Origin: Streptomyces sp. R33
Lineage (GTDB): Bacteria; Actinomycetota; Actinomycetes; Streptomycetales; Streptomycetaceae
Length of the DNA stretch: 64,000 nt
NCBI RefSeq assembly: GCF_041200175.1
Contig: NZ_CP165727.1
Span: 8,550,001 to 8,614,000 of the forward strand
Reading direction: 5' to 3'
Shown here: piece by piece, positions 25,306 to 35,153 of the stretch
Numbering within the stretch: the first letter of the stretch is position 1
How the letters are laid out: the number at the start of each line of letters is the position of its first letter
Program-made: the position numbers and the translations under genes
The notes under the pieces: model-generated
Told to the model about the DNA's origin: nothing
Seen by the model: the letters and a program-made list of their open reading frames with translations, nothing else
The model's database searches: none

Positions 25306-26892
25306 TCAGCCGAGTGAAGGCGGGAGGTTGCGGGTTTCTGTGGGCTTGGCGTCGATGACGGTGCCGATGGGGTTCCAGCCGTGGGGTCCGGAGGGGTCGC
25401 CGCCGTCGAAGAGGTGGATGCTGATGCTGCCGTCGGAGCCGGTGAGGAGGTAGTCGGCGTGGCTGTCCGCGTCGAAGTCGGCCAGTTGGACCTTGCCGTG
25501 GTCAGTGGTCAGACCGGTCGCGGTCTGACCGAGGTACTGCCAGCCGCCGTGGCTGTCCCCGCCGCGGTTGAGGTAGGTGGTCACGGCGCCGCTGGGGCTG
25601 ATCATCCAGTAGTCGGCCCTGCCGTCGCCGTCGTAGTCGGCCAGACGTACCCGGGTCCGGTCCGTCGTGGTGCCGGTGGCGATCTGGCCGATGTCACGCC
25701 AGCCGGTGCTGCCCGCCGCGTCGCCGCCGCGGTTGAGGTAGGCGTGGACGGCGCCGTCGTCAGCGATGGCGAGGTAGTCGGTGCGGCCGTCGCCGTCGAA
25801 GTCCGCGAAGCGGACCTGCTCGTGGCGGGTGGTGGTGCCCCAGGCGACCTGGCCGATGTGCTGCCAGCCGTTGGGGCCGGAGACGTCACCTCCCTTGTTG
25901 AGGTAGACGGTGACCCCTCCGTCGGCCGAGATGAGGAGGTAGTCGGCCCTGCCGTCGCCGTCGAAGTCGGCGAAGCGAACCCTCGTGCGGTCGGTGGTCA
26001 CGCCCGTTGCGACGCGCCCCACGTCCTGCCAGCCGGAGGTGCGGTTCAGGCGTGCGCGTACCTCGCCGTTGTCGGCGATGGTGAGCTGGTCCGACCGGCC
26101 GTCGCCGTCGAAGTCGGCCCACCGCACGGGCCCGATGCCGCCAGCTTCGGTACCTGCGCGGGGCGCCGGGCGCCGGCGGGCCCAGCCGTCGCTGACCGTC
26201 TGCTCGATGGCCGCGTCGTAGGCGGTGGCCACCTTGAGGTAGCCGGCGTCGTTGGGGTGCAGCCCGTCCGGCAGTTCGGCGGCCAGGTCCAGCCGGGGCG
26301 GGGCCACGTACCGGAAGTGCTGCCCGGCCGCCTGCCGGCTCGCCTCCTGCCCTTGGACGACTGCGTTGAACGCGGCGGTCTGCCGTTCCAGGCCCGGCGT
26401 ATCGGGCAACAGCCCGAGGACGATGACGGCGGTACCGGGCCGTTGGGCCTGCAGGCGGTCGACGAGCCCGAGCAGTCGGCGGGCCGCGTCCTCGGGATCG
26501 GCGGCATGCCACTTCAGGTCGTTGATGCCCAGGTGCAGCAGGACGACATCGGGCCGGGCGGCGTCCTGCCACCGGTCTATCTCGGCTCGGACCTGGTCGA
26601 TCGTCCAGCCGCTGTGCCCCTCGTTGTCGGGATCGCCGACGGCGCCGACGGACCCGGAGCCCACGAAGTCGGGCACGAACCGGTTCTGCTGCACGAGCCG
26701 GTCCCACAGGGGCGCGCGGTAGCCGGCACCGCCGGAGCTGCCGGCGCCGGCCGTGATGGAGTCGCCCAGCGGCATGATCCTCATCAGCGGAGGCGAAGGC
26801 TGTGCGGTGGCTGCGGCAGGGCTCGCCGCGATGCCGGTCAGGACGGCACCGGCGACGGCGGCCACGAGGGCGAGGCGGGTCAGTCTTGCCAC
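25306..26892 (-). CDS. Secreted GDSL/SGNH esterase with FG-GAP repeats
   Basis: Starting at GTG 26892 the protein has about 528 residues and a Sec signal peptide ('VAAVAGAVLTGIAASPAAA'). The SGNH hydrolase domain spans about 35-225: block I 'MPLGDSITAGAG' with the nucleophile Ser, block III 'LHLGINDL' with Asn, block V 'DGLHPNDAGY' with Asp and His. The C-terminal half contains five to six FG-GAP/VCBS blades of about 47 residues ('RFADFDGDGRADYLLISADG'), a Ca2+-binding propeller. The catalytic set is complete, so an extracellular lipase/esterase is likely. The longer start at 26940 adds a non-signal N-terminus. Confidence 0.88.
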   Translation of the reverse strand: MARLTRLALVAAVAGAVLTGIAASPAAATAQPSPPLMRIMPLGDSITAGAGSSGGAGYRAPLWDRLVQQNRFVPDFVGSGSVGAVGDPDNEGHSGWTIDQVRAEIDRWQDAARPDVVLLHLGINDLKWHAADPEDAARRLLGLVDRLQAQRPGTAVIVLGLLPDTPGLERQTAAFNAVVQGQEASRQAAGQHFRYVAPPRLDLAAELPDGLHPNDAGYLKVATAYDAAIEQTVSDGWARRRPAPRAGTEAGGIGPVRWADFDGDGRSDQLTIADNGEVRARLNRTSGWQDVGRVATGVTTDRTRVRFADFDGDGRADYLLISADGGVTVYLNKGGDVSGPNGWQHIGQVAWGTTTRHEQVRFADFDGDGRTDYLAIADDGAVHAYLNRGGDAAGSTGWRDIGQIATGTTTDRTRVRLADYDGDGRADYWMISPSGAVTTYLNRGGDSHGGWQYLGQTATGLTTDHGKVQLADFDADSHADYLLTGSDGSISIHLFDGGDPSGPHGWNPIGTVIDAKPTETRNLPPSLG

Positions 26893-27048
26893 GATCGATG
26901 AGTCTTTCGGGTAGGAGTCGAGCGGGCCCGCCCGGCTCACCGGAACCGGGCGGGCCCATATGCCCGGCTTTCGAAGGCCGGGCAGACGGTCAGCCCTCGG
27001 GCACCGACGATGAGCCGGCGCGCCTCGGGGCGGTAGTTGCGGTGCCGG

Positions 27049-29058
27049 TCAGGTGCCGCTGGCGACCTTGCCGATGCCGGTCCAGCCGTTGGGGCCGGAC
27101 TTGTCGCCGCCGTTCCACAGCCAGACGGAGGCGCTGCCGCCGGTGCCGGCGACGAGGTAGTCGGCGTGGGTGTCGGCGTTGAAGTCGACGAACTGGATCT
27201 TGGTGTGGTCGGTGGTGACGCCGCTGGCGATCTGGCCGACCGTGTTCCAGCCGTTGCCGCCGGCCGGGTCGCCGCCGCGGTTGAGGTAGAGGTCGACCTT
27301 GCCGTCGGCCTTGACCTGGATGTAGTCGGCCTTGCCGTCGCCGTCGTTGTCGGCGAGGCGGATACGGGAGCGGTCGCTGGTCACGCCGGAGGCGACCGTG
27401 CCGGCTGCGGGCCAGCCGTTGCCGGACTGGTCGCCGCCGCGGTTGAGGAAGACCGAGAGCGCACCGGAGTCGTTGAAGACCATGTAGTCGGAGCGGCCGT
27501 CGCCGTCCCAGTCCGCGAAGCGGACCTTGGTGGCGTCGTTCGTCACACCGGAGGCGACCTTGCCCAGGTGCTTCCAGCCGGTGCCGGGGTCGCCGCCCTG
27601 GTTGAGGTAGACCTCGACGGAGCCGTCGGTGTTGATCAGGATGTAGTCGGCCTTGCCGTCACCGTCGAAGTCGGCGAAACGGACCCGGTTGCGGTCGTTG
27701 GTCAGGCCGGTGGCCACCCGGCCGATGCCCTGCCAGCCGTTGGCGCCGGCCGGGTCGCCGCCGCGGTTGAGCCAGACGGAGACCTCGCCGTTGTCGGCGA
27801 CGCTGATGTAGTCGGGCTTGCGGTCGCCGTCGAAGTCGGCCCAGCGGATGCGGTCGTTGCCGCCGGCCTCGTTGACCGCCGTGGACCGGCGCGAGGTCAG
27901 CGAGCTGATCCACTGGCCCAGGTCGTCGACGCGGCTGTCGTACGCCCCGGTCTTCGTCTCGGTGTTGTCGAGGCAGTTGCCCTGCCAGGACCGGCTGCCG
28001 ATGGCGACGATGGCCGGCTTGCCGTTTTCGGTGCGCACGGCAGGGGCGCCGGCGTCACCCTTGCAGACGGTGGCGTCCGCCGGGGTCTTCGCGGCCACAT
28101 CGATGCCGGTGGCCGCGACGGTGCCGACGGTGAAGACCGCGGTGTGGATCTTGCTGGGCGCCCATTCGGACTGAGTGCGCCCGAAGCCGGCGACGGTCAG
28201 TTCCTGGCCTGCCGTGGGCGCGGTCGCGGACACGGCAGCCGGGGTGACGCCGAAGGCGGGCTTCTCCAGACGGGCCATCACCAGGTCCCGGTCCTCGCGC
28301 GGCACGACCTCGACGATCTCGGTGGTGTGACCGCTGGACGTCGCCAGGTCGGTCCGGCCGACGGTGACGGTCGTCTTCTCCTTCGGCGCCCCGGCCGCCA
28401 CCGTGTTGTTCTCGGCGGGCTTGTCGGCGAAGCAGCTCTTCGCCGCGAGCACCCAGCGCGGGTCCACCAGCGTCGCGGTGCAGAACCGCTTGTTGTCCCC
28501 GATGGTCAGCTTGCCCGCGAACGCGTACGTCTGGTCCCCGGAGGGCTGGGCGGGTGCGGTCGCGGATCCGGTCACCCGCATCTCCAGCAGCGTGGCCCGC
28601 TGAGGATCCGTCGGATTGGACTCGCCAAACCCCTTGGCGGTGTCCTTCGGCACGGCGAGGCTTGAGGTCTGGCCATTGATCGTTACCTGCGCACTCAGAT
28701 CACGCCCGTTGGTCTCGATTCGGAAAGCACGCGGGATGTTCACTGCCAGGTAGCCGGTGTTTGCGGCACTGAAGCAGATCCTGGAGTCCTCGGTCTTGAG
28801 GTTCCGCGCCCACACCATGATCTGGTAAGGACCGGAGCACGAGGTGAGGGCGATGTTTCCGTCGCCCGCGATCAGATCGGCCCCGGTGATGCCGAGCACG
28901 TCGGAGCGTGACGGGTAGGCGCCGTCTTCGACCGTGAAGGGTGCATTGCCGTTGGCCGGCGACACCGGGTCGGCCGATGCCAGCGGCGCCCCTGCGGCGG
29001 CGGCAACGGCAGAGGCAGCGGTCAGCGTGGCTGCAGGCAGCCATCTGCGAATACGCAC
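27049..29058 (-). CDS. Secreted trypsin-fold pseudoprotease with FG-GAP repeats
   Basis: The product has about 670 residues and a signal peptide ending 'GAPLASA'. A trypsin-like domain occupies about 170-390, but the histidine box reads 'WVLAAKSCF' (Ser where His is expected) and the serine box 'VCKGDAGAPAV' (Ala where Ser is expected); 'DLVMARL' keeps the Asp. It should therefore be proteolytically dead. The C-terminal 260 residues are FG-GAP blades almost interchangeable with those of the neighbouring GDSL esterase. The start is uncertain: GTG 29058 is 13 bases from GGAAGG, while TTG 29070 lies too close to it. A binding or scaffold role is likely. Confidence 0.82.
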   Translation of the reverse strand: MRIRRWLPAATLTAASAVAAAAGAPLASADPVSPANGNAPFTVEDGAYPSRSDVLGITGADLIAGDGNIALTSCSGPYQIMVWARNLKTEDSRICFSAANTGYLAVNIPRAFRIETNGRDLSAQVTINGQTSSLAVPKDTAKGFGESNPTDPQRATLLEMRVTGSATAPAQPSGDQTYAFAGKLTIGDNKRFCTATLVDPRWVLAAKSCFADKPAENNTVAAGAPKEKTTVTVGRTDLATSSGHTTEIVEVVPREDRDLVMARLEKPAFGVTPAAVSATAPTAGQELTVAGFGRTQSEWAPSKIHTAVFTVGTVAATGIDVAAKTPADATVCKGDAGAPAVRTENGKPAIVAIGSRSWQGNCLDNTETKTGAYDSRVDDLGQWISSLTSRRSTAVNEAGGNDRIRWADFDGDRKPDYISVADNGEVSVWLNRGGDPAGANGWQGIGRVATGLTNDRNRVRFADFDGDGKADYILINTDGSVEVYLNQGGDPGTGWKHLGKVASGVTNDATKVRFADWDGDGRSDYMVFNDSGALSVFLNRGGDQSGNGWPAAGTVASGVTSDRSRIRLADNDGDGKADYIQVKADGKVDLYLNRGGDPAGGNGWNTVGQIASGVTTDHTKIQFVDFNADTHADYLVAGTGGSASVWLWNGGDKSGPNGWTGIGKVASGT

Positions 29059-29672
29059 GATGTGTGTCAAGCCTTCCAGGCAACCCTCGCTGAACAGTAC
29101 GCGAGGGTGGGATGAGCGGAATTGACCGCGCCGCGACGGTGCGGACGGTCGTGATTGCCTGGGGGCCGAGGGAACAGTAGCTCCTCGGACACGAGCTCCG
29201 CACCTTCGCCCGTCACGAAACGACTTCGCCGTCGATCACGTACCCACTACAACGGCGGCTGTAGACGCTGCTGCACGGACCATCAAGAAACTGTGCGCGC
29301 ATTGCAAAACGGGAGCCCGGGGCGGCGGGTTCCAACGGGGCGCTGGCAAAGCAGCACCGGCGGGTACTGGCCGAACTACGCCAGGTCGGACCGTGGACAA
29401 CGGCGAGAGAGCCACACCGGCAAGCTGCACAACCATCATCCGGTCGCGATGATCTAGAGTCCCGATCGACAACTGCTGCACCGGACCGTCCAACGGCCCG
29501 GGGCGGGAACCGCTGTCTTCGGCCTGGGGAAGCCGATTTCAAGGAAGACGGTGGGACCGCCCGCGCATGCAGGCAGGACGCAACGACGCCACCGGCCCCT
29601 TCCCGCATCGAGGAGGGGCGCCGGCCTGCCCGTGTGCACGCACACCTCACATCACAACAGGGGGAACGTCCC
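29059..29672. other. Divergent intergenic region, no gene seen
   Basis: This 600-bp gap separates two divergent secreted-protein genes and must carry both promoters. Short frames on either strand have no recognisable product. No obvious palindrome stands out. Confidence 0.4.
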
Positions 29673-32600
29673 GTGCGTCACAACCCAGTGCGGTCCGGCA
29701 GAGCCCGGGGGAGGGGAGCCGTGACGGCCTTCAAGGCCGTACGTTTCCTGCTTCCACTGGCTTTGCTGGCCGGACTTGCATCAGCAGCGCCAGCTGCCGC
29801 CGATGACCCGGCCACACCACCGCTGACCCCGCGCCAGCAGGTACTCCAGCAGTGGAAGGCGGGCGGCCCGGCCGTGAAATCGGCTGCCGGCCAAGCCCTC
29901 GCGGGCAAGGACGAGCAGATCCGCATCTACCTGGAGTCTGGCCAGAAGGTTGCCGAGGAGCTCGACCTCCGCGAGGCCGCGCTCAAGCTCGTCACCGACG
30001 CCGGCGCGGGAGTGCGGGAAGCTGCACAGCGGGCGCTGGACGGCACGCCCGCCGACCTCGCGGTCTTCATGAAGGACGGCTGGAAGGCTCCCCTGGCCGA
30101 GGACGAGCGGGTCCAGGCGGCCATGATCACCGAGGCCGGTGGCGCGGGCACCCGGGAAGCGGGCGACGCCGCGATGCGCGGCTCGATCGACGACATCCGC
30201 GCCTTCCTGACCGAAGGCCAGTACAAACAGCGCGACGACGACGCGCGCGTACGGGTCTCTCAGCTGGAGGCCAGCGGTGGGCCCTCCACCAAGCGCGCAG
30301 CCGCAGCAGCGCTCAAGGGCTCGATCGAAGACGTACGTGACTTCCTGACCTACGGGCAGTACATCGCAGCCGCCCAGGACCAGGAACACGCCACCATCAC
30401 CGACCTGGCCAAGCAGACGGCTGACGCGGGCGCGGCAGCCGAAAAGGCGAAGAAGAGCGCGTTGGAGCAGGCCGACAAGGCCAAGAACGCCGCGCGCCTG
30501 GCCAAGGAAGAGTCCGTCAAGGCCGCTGCCGAAACTCAGGCAGCCCAGAAGGACTCGATCAAGGCCAAGGACGCATCTCGCCGAGCGGCCGAGTCCGCCC
30601 GCCGCGCCGCCTCCGCCGCTCAGGCAGCTATCGCCTCGGCCCGGGCCGCCAACGCCGCCGCTCAGACGGCTGCCATTGCCGCGTACAACGCGTCGAACGC
30701 GGCCCTGTACGCCTCGCAGGCCGCGACCCGAGCCTGGAACGCCGCCGCGTCCGGCAAGGTCAACGAGAAGATCGCCGCCGACGCGGACAAGGCCGCCGAA
30801 CAGGCCGAGAAGATCGCCGAGTCGGCCGAAGCCGTGCAGCAGGCCCTCACTGCCACCAACACAGCCCTGCAGGCGTCACTCGACGCGATCGCAGACATGA
30901 ACGCTGCGGCGGACAACGCGACGCAGTCCGGCCAATGGGCGTCCAAGGCCGGCCTCAACGCCGACGAAGCCGAAGCGGCCGCGGCCTCGGCCCGTCGGCA
31001 CGCCGCTGAAGCGAAGCGATCCGCCACCGCCGCACAGGGCCATGCCGCAGCAGCCGCCACCCAAGCGCGGGAGGCTGCCGCCGCAGCCCGCTCCGCTGCA
31101 GGGCACGCCCGCAAGGCGGCAGAAGCCGCCCGGCACGCTGCCGACTACGCAAATGATGCCCAGAAGGCCGCCACCCAGGCCAAGACCGACGCCGCTGAGG
31201 CCCTCAAGTCCGCCCAGGCCGCGGACGCCGCGGTCAAGAAAGCCCAGGACGTCCAGGCAGCAGCCCGGGCGAACGAAGCCGAAGAAGTCGCCGCCCGCAC
31301 GAAGGTCCTGGTCAACCAGGCGCGTGACGACAAGGCCCAGTACGACGCCACCAAGGCTGAAGTCACCCGCCTGGAGCAGGACGCCGTCAAGCTCGACGCC
31401 GACGTCGCCACGCTTGCCCAGCAGGCCACCCAGCCTGGCTCCAATCCTGTGGACGTCGCCGCCACCGGTCGCAAGATGGCTCTGACGGTCATGCAGACCC
31501 GCGGCCCCTGGAGCCGGACTGCTGCAGAAGCAGCCCTCACGGGCGACGACGCGGCTGTGGTCGAGTTCGTCACCATCGGCTGGAAGAAGGCCGCGGAGCA
31601 GGACGAACGCGAGATGGTCAACCAACTCGCTCAGGAGTCGCCGCACGCGGATGTGCGCACTGCCTCGACAAACGCGCTCAAGGGCGATGGCACGCAGGTC
31701 CACACGTTCCTGACCGACGGCCAGTACCAGGCCGCGGCCCCCGACAACCGCATCGAGGTCGCGCGCATCGCCGAAGCCGGCGGCACCGGCGTCAAGGAAG
31801 CGGCCAAGGCCGCCCTCGAGTCCTCGAACCCCAAGGCCCTGGCGGAATTCGTCCTGGTCGGTCAGCACCAAGCGCGCCTCGAGGACGACCGGGTCGAGGC
31901 AGCCCGCCTCGCCGAGGGCGGCACGCCCGAGCTCAAGGCCGCCGCAGAAGCCGCGCTCGCCAGCCCCGAGACGCAACTGCGCACGTTCATCGAGTCCGGC
32001 CAGAGCCGGGCCAAGCGGCGGGACCAGCTCAACGCCGCCCATATCGCACAAGTCGAAGGCGTCATCGCCGAGGCCAGCGCCATCTCGTCCAAGGCCTTCC
32101 AGGACGCCTACTACGCCGCCCAGGCCGCCGCCAACGCGCAGGGGTACGCCGACGAGGCCTCCCGGCACGCGCAGACCGCCGACGGCTACGCGACCAAGGC
32201 CGCCGGCTACGCCGACGCCGCCAAGAAGTCCGCGAATAGCGCCGCAACCTCGGCCACCGAGGCCGCAGCCTCCGCGACCGCGGCCCGCAACGCCGAATCA
32301 CGTGCTGCCGCCAGCGCGCAGCAGGCCACCAGCTCCGCGACCACAGCCAGGGCCAGCGCCGACGTCGCGGCCGACTACGCGGCCAGCGCGTACCAGGCTG
32401 CCCGTGAAGCACGCCAGTCCGCGACGAACGCCGGGGCGAGCGCAAAGGACGCGCAGGACAAGTACGAGGCAACCGTCGATCGGTACATGACGGACCAGTA
32501 CCTCAAGGAGCAGGAGCGCCTGCGGGCCGAAAGCAAGAAGAAGTGGGCGGACCTTCTCCAGCTGGGCCTCAAGGGCCTTAACCACTGGAAATGCTTCACA

Positions 32601-33677
32601 AAGGGCATGTGCATGGGTGTCTCTCTCAACACCCAGCTGGACTACATCCACATCAAGCTCGACATCATCGGTCTCGTTCCGGGCTGGGGAGAGATTGCTG
32701 ACGGAGCGAACTGTGCGATGTACGCGACGGAGGGGACGGTCGACTACTTCACCCCCACCGGCCGCGAAGGCATGTGGACGGACGCGGCGCTTTCCTGTGC
32801 CTCTGCCATCCCGATTGCCGGATGGGGCGCCGCTGGCGTCAAGTTCGCCAAGTGGGGAGAAAAATACGGACCCAAGGCGAAGGAAGTCTTCGACCAACTT
32901 GCCAACCTGCTGAAGAAGGCGCCCAGCTGCGGGACGAACAGCTTCCCGGCCGGCACGCGGGTCTTGATGGGAGACGGATCTGTCAAACCGATCGAACGGA
33001 TTGCGATCGGCGATTTCGTCCGGGCAACCGACCCGGATACCGGCGTCACCGGCTCACGCCGTGTCGAGGCCACGATCTACACTCCAGACGATCGGGAATT
33101 CACTGATATAGAGCTGCGCGGTGGCTGGACGGCAGCGCCCCTGACCTCGACCGATCACCACCCCTACTGGGTGGAGAACCGCAGGCGCTGGACTGACGCC
33201 GCCGACCTGAAGGTCGGCGACGCTCTGCGCACTCCGGTGGGCACCACGGTTCACATCGGCAAGGTGACCCACTGGAAGGGCCTTCAGCCGGCCTACAACC
33301 TCACGGTCAACGATCTCCACACGTACTATGTGCTCGCTGGCAGTACTCCTGTGCTGGTCCACAACAGTCGATGCCTGATCGCCGATGTTGTCGGGCCTCA
33401 GGGCGAGAAACTGTGGCTCCCCAAGGGCCGTCAGGCTATTGCAACCGCCAATAATCTGAAGGGCTGGATCTATGACATCAAGGCGGCAGAGGCCGCGGCC
33501 AACGGACTGCACGCAAACGTCCGGTATGTGCGCGTCATGGATCCGGTCACCAGCGGCCCGTACCCGTACCCCAATGGGTATGTAAACTACCTCAATGATG
33601 CAGGCCAGATCATCAACCCAATCACTGGAAAAACCATCACCAAGTCTGATCCCTACTGGCATATTGGTATCCCATGA
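29673..33677 (+). CDS. ALF-repeat/Hint polymorphic toxin
   Basis: GTG 29673 has AGGGGGAA 7 bases upstream; GTG 29721 (GAGGGGAG) is an alternative. The signal peptide includes 'FLLPLALLAGLASAAPAAA'. Residues about 45-240 and 620-790 are ALF-type helical repeats ('DIRAFLTEGQYKQ', 'QVHTFLTDGQYQ', 'LAEFVLVGQHQAR'). They are separated and followed by very long Ala-rich coiled coils. A Hint autoprocessing domain spans about 1084-1230 ('CGTNSFPAGTRVLMGDGSVK', 'STDHHPYWV', 'TPVLVHNS'). The last 103 residues are the toxin, with 'YPYPNGYVNYLNDAGQIINP' and 'DPYWHIGIP', resembling predicted polymorphic-toxin type 24-like domains from memory. Hint cleavage at VHN would release the tip. The stop overlaps the next start. 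Confidence 0.85.
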   Translation: MRHNPVRSGRARGRGAVTAFKAVRFLLPLALLAGLASAAPAAADDPATPPLTPRQQVLQQWKAGGPAVKSAAGQALAGKDEQIRIYLESGQKVAEELDLREAALKLVTDAGAGVREAAQRALDGTPADLAVFMKDGWKAPLAEDERVQAAMITEAGGAGTREAGDAAMRGSIDDIRAFLTEGQYKQRDDDARVRVSQLEASGGPSTKRAAAAALKGSIEDVRDFLTYGQYIAAAQDQEHATITDLAKQTADAGAAAEKAKKSALEQADKAKNAARLAKEESVKAAAETQAAQKDSIKAKDASRRAAESARRAASAAQAAIASARAANAAAQTAAIAAYNASNAALYASQAATRAWNAAASGKVNEKIAADADKAAEQAEKIAESAEAVQQALTATNTALQASLDAIADMNAAADNATQSGQWASKAGLNADEAEAAAASARRHAAEAKRSATAAQGHAAAAATQAREAAAAARSAAGHARKAAEAARHAADYANDAQKAATQAKTDAAEALKSAQAADAAVKKAQDVQAAARANEAEEVAARTKVLVNQARDDKAQYDATKAEVTRLEQDAVKLDADVATLAQQATQPGSNPVDVAATGRKMALTVMQTRGPWSRTAAEAALTGDDAAVVEFVTIGWKKAAEQDEREMVNQLAQESPHADVRTASTNALKGDGTQVHTFLTDGQYQAAAPDNRIEVARIAEAGGTGVKEAAKAALESSNPKALAEFVLVGQHQARLEDDRVEAARLAEGGTPELKAAAEAALASPETQLRTFIESGQSRAKRRDQLNAAHIAQVEGVIAEASAISSKAFQDAYYAAQAAANAQGYADEASRHAQTADGYATKAAGYADAAKKSANSAATSATEAAASATAARNAESRAAASAQQATSSATTARASADVAADYAASAYQAAREARQSATNAGASAKDAQDKYEATVDRYMTDQYLKEQERLRAESKKKWADLLQLGLKGLNHWKCFTKGMCMGVSLNTQLDYIHIKLDIIGLVPGWGEIADGANCAMYATEGTVDYFTPTGREGMWTDAALSCASAIPIAGWGAAGVKFAKWGEKYGPKAKEVFDQLANLLKKAPSCGTNSFPAGTRVLMGDGSVKPIERIAIGDFVRATDPDTGVTGSRRVEATIYTPDDREFTDIELRGGWTAAPLTSTDHHPYWVENRRRWTDAADLKVGDALRTPVGTTVHIGKVTHWKGLQPAYNLTVNDLHTYYVLAGSTPVLVHNSRCLIADVVGPQGEKLWLPKGRQAIATANNLKGWIYDIKAAEAAANGLHANVRYVRVMDPVTSGPYPYPNGYVNYLNDAGQIINPITGKTITKSDPYWHIGIP

Positions 33678-34189
33678 GTCTAATTGAAGACCTCTTCACG
33701 TCCCGAGGTCATTTTCAGGCGGTGGAGCCTGTCGGCTGGGATCCGCTACAAGAGCAGGATGCCCTGCTGGATGCACAGCTCTTGGACTTGCGATTTTCTC
33801 CGACGGCGAATCGTGCGGCACTGCTTTTCGACATGCGTACTGCTGCGTGTTATCCCTTGGGAAACGCTGCAATCATCGTCGTCAGGGGGCTGAAATCTCT
33901 GTTCTGGGATGGACTCCCGCAGCAGAATCAGCTGATGGCCTTCTCGGTGATGTCAAGTCAGCCTTCTCAGACGACTGATGGTGGATGGCGATTGAGCTTG
34001 CAATTCTTCCCTGATGGTGAGTCCACCATCGGTGGAGGATCTGCGGAATTCTATCTTCTGGAAGCCCACGGGATTTCTGAAGCGCCACCCAGTTACCCTG
34101 GGCGCCACCTCGATGAGGTTCAGCAGGACCTGCCGGCGTGGACCTCCCGCTGCACGGTCCTGCAGTCCGCCACCACGAATAGCAGGTAA
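33674..34189 (+). CDS. Candidate immunity protein of the Hint toxin
   Basis: ATG 33674 overlaps the toxin stop (ATGA). The 171-residue product is soluble, with 'LFDMRTAACYPLGNAAIIVV' and 'RLSLQFFPDGESTIGGGSAE', and belongs to no family I recognise. Its codon use is visibly less GC-rich than the rest of the window, as is the toxin tip just before it. That points to a recently acquired toxin-immunity cassette. A terminator follows 9 bases after the stop. Confidence 0.7.
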   Translation: MSLIEDLFTSRGHFQAVEPVGWDPLQEQDALLDAQLLDLRFSPTANRAALLFDMRTAACYPLGNAAIIVVRGLKSLFWDGLPQQNQLMAFSVMSSQPSQTTDGGWRLSLQFFPDGESTIGGGSAEFYLLEAHGISEAPPSYPGRHLDEVQQDLPAWTSRCTVLQSATTNSR

Positions 34190-34197
34190 TGAGTCAC

Positions 34198-34232
34198 AGC
34201 GGCTCGCCCAGCTCTGCCTTGGGCGAGCCGCT
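34198..34232 (+). terminator. Perfect 13-bp hairpin terminator
   Basis: AGCGGCTCGCCCA and TGGGCGAGCCGCT pair perfectly around a 9-base loop (34211-34219), immediately after the immunity gene, followed by TGCATCTT. Confidence 0.85.
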
Positions 34233-34264
34233 TGCATCTTGGCAGCCACCGCACCCCGGCCTAG

Positions 34265-35153
34265 GAGTTGTCGTCAAAGTGTCAGGCCCACATCAGGATC
34301 GATGCGAGGGTGACGGCTGCTTTGTAGGACTGGGCGGTCTTGTCGTAGCGGGTGGCGATGCCTCGCCACTGCTTGAGGCGGTTGAAGCACCGTTCCACGA
34401 CGTTGCGATGCTTGTAGACCTCCTTGTCGAAGGCCGAGGGCGGCCGCCGAGGCTGCCTTTCCGGCTTCGGTTGCGCACCTGGTCGGCCCGCTCGGGGATG
34501 GTGTGCCTGATGTCGCGGCGCCGCAGCCAGGTGCGGATCGCCTTCGAGCTGTAGCCCTTGTCGCCGATGACGTGATCGGGCCTGGTCCGGGGCCGGCCCG
34601 GACCGAGGCGAGGCACTCGGATGGCGTCCATCACCGCGGTGAACTGGGTGCAGTCGTTGGTGTGCCCGCCGGTCAGGACGAAAGCGAGCGGGCGGCCGAC
34701 CGCGTCGCAGGCGAGGTGGATCTTGCTGGTCAGACCGCCCCGGGACCGGCCGAGGGCCGGGCTTTGGCGCCCCCTTTTCGGGCCGCGGCGGCGTGCTGGT
34801 GGGCGCGGACGATGGTGGAGTCGACCGACACCAGCCAGTCGATGTCACCCGCGGCGTCCGCCTTCGCCTGCGCGGCCCGCAGTATCCGGTCGAACGTGCC
34901 GTCCGCCGCCCAGCGGCGAAAACGGGTGTGGATGCTGGTCCACGGGCCGTATCGCTCGGGCACGTCCCGCCAGGGGACACCAGTGCGGAACTTCCACACG
35001 ATCCCGTTGAGGACCATCCGGTCGTCCAGCCGGGGCCGCCCCAGCACAGGCCGGGGCAGCAACGGACATATGAGGTCCCACTCGGCATCGGACAGTTCAT
35101 GGCGACGTATCACCACTCATGATCCACAATCCAAGATCACTTTGACGACACGA
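34265..35153 (-). mobile_element. IS5-family element, 889 bp, CTAG target duplication
   Basis: Terminal repeats are GAGTTGTCGTCAAAGTG at the left and, read inward from the right, GTCGTGTCGTCAAAGTG (13 of the inner bases identical). The element is bounded by CTAG at 34261-34264 and 35154-35157. It encodes a two-frame transposase on the minus strand and sits at the 5' edge of a flavin monooxygenase remnant. Confidence 0.85.
34282..35116 (-). pseudogene. IS5-family transposase with programmed frameshift and an extra indel
   Basis: The first frame (35116 to 34730) has 'HELSDAEWDLICPLLPRP', 'WRDVPERYGPWTSIHTRFRR' and the first catalytic Asp in 'LVSVDSTIVRAHQHAA'. At A4G5 (34770-34778, minus strand) a -1 slip gives 'GRSRGGLTSKIHLACDA', as expected for IS427-type programmed frameshifting. 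The second frame contains 'MDAIRVPRLGPGRPR' and 'GDKGYSS'. Near 34440 another one-base loss moves the reading to 'FDKEVYKHRNVVERCFNRLK' with the catalytic Glu. The last slip is not programmed, so the copy is probably dead unless it is an assembly error. Confidence 0.8.

Noticed and set aside
25381..28665. Two long plus-strand frames antisense to the GDSL and pseudoprotease genes
   Set aside because: Repetitive only because they mirror the FG-GAP repeats; no start signal or fold.
30662..32168. Minus-strand frames inside the ALF toxin gene
   Set aside because: Mirror images of Ala-rich coiled-coil codons; no domain.
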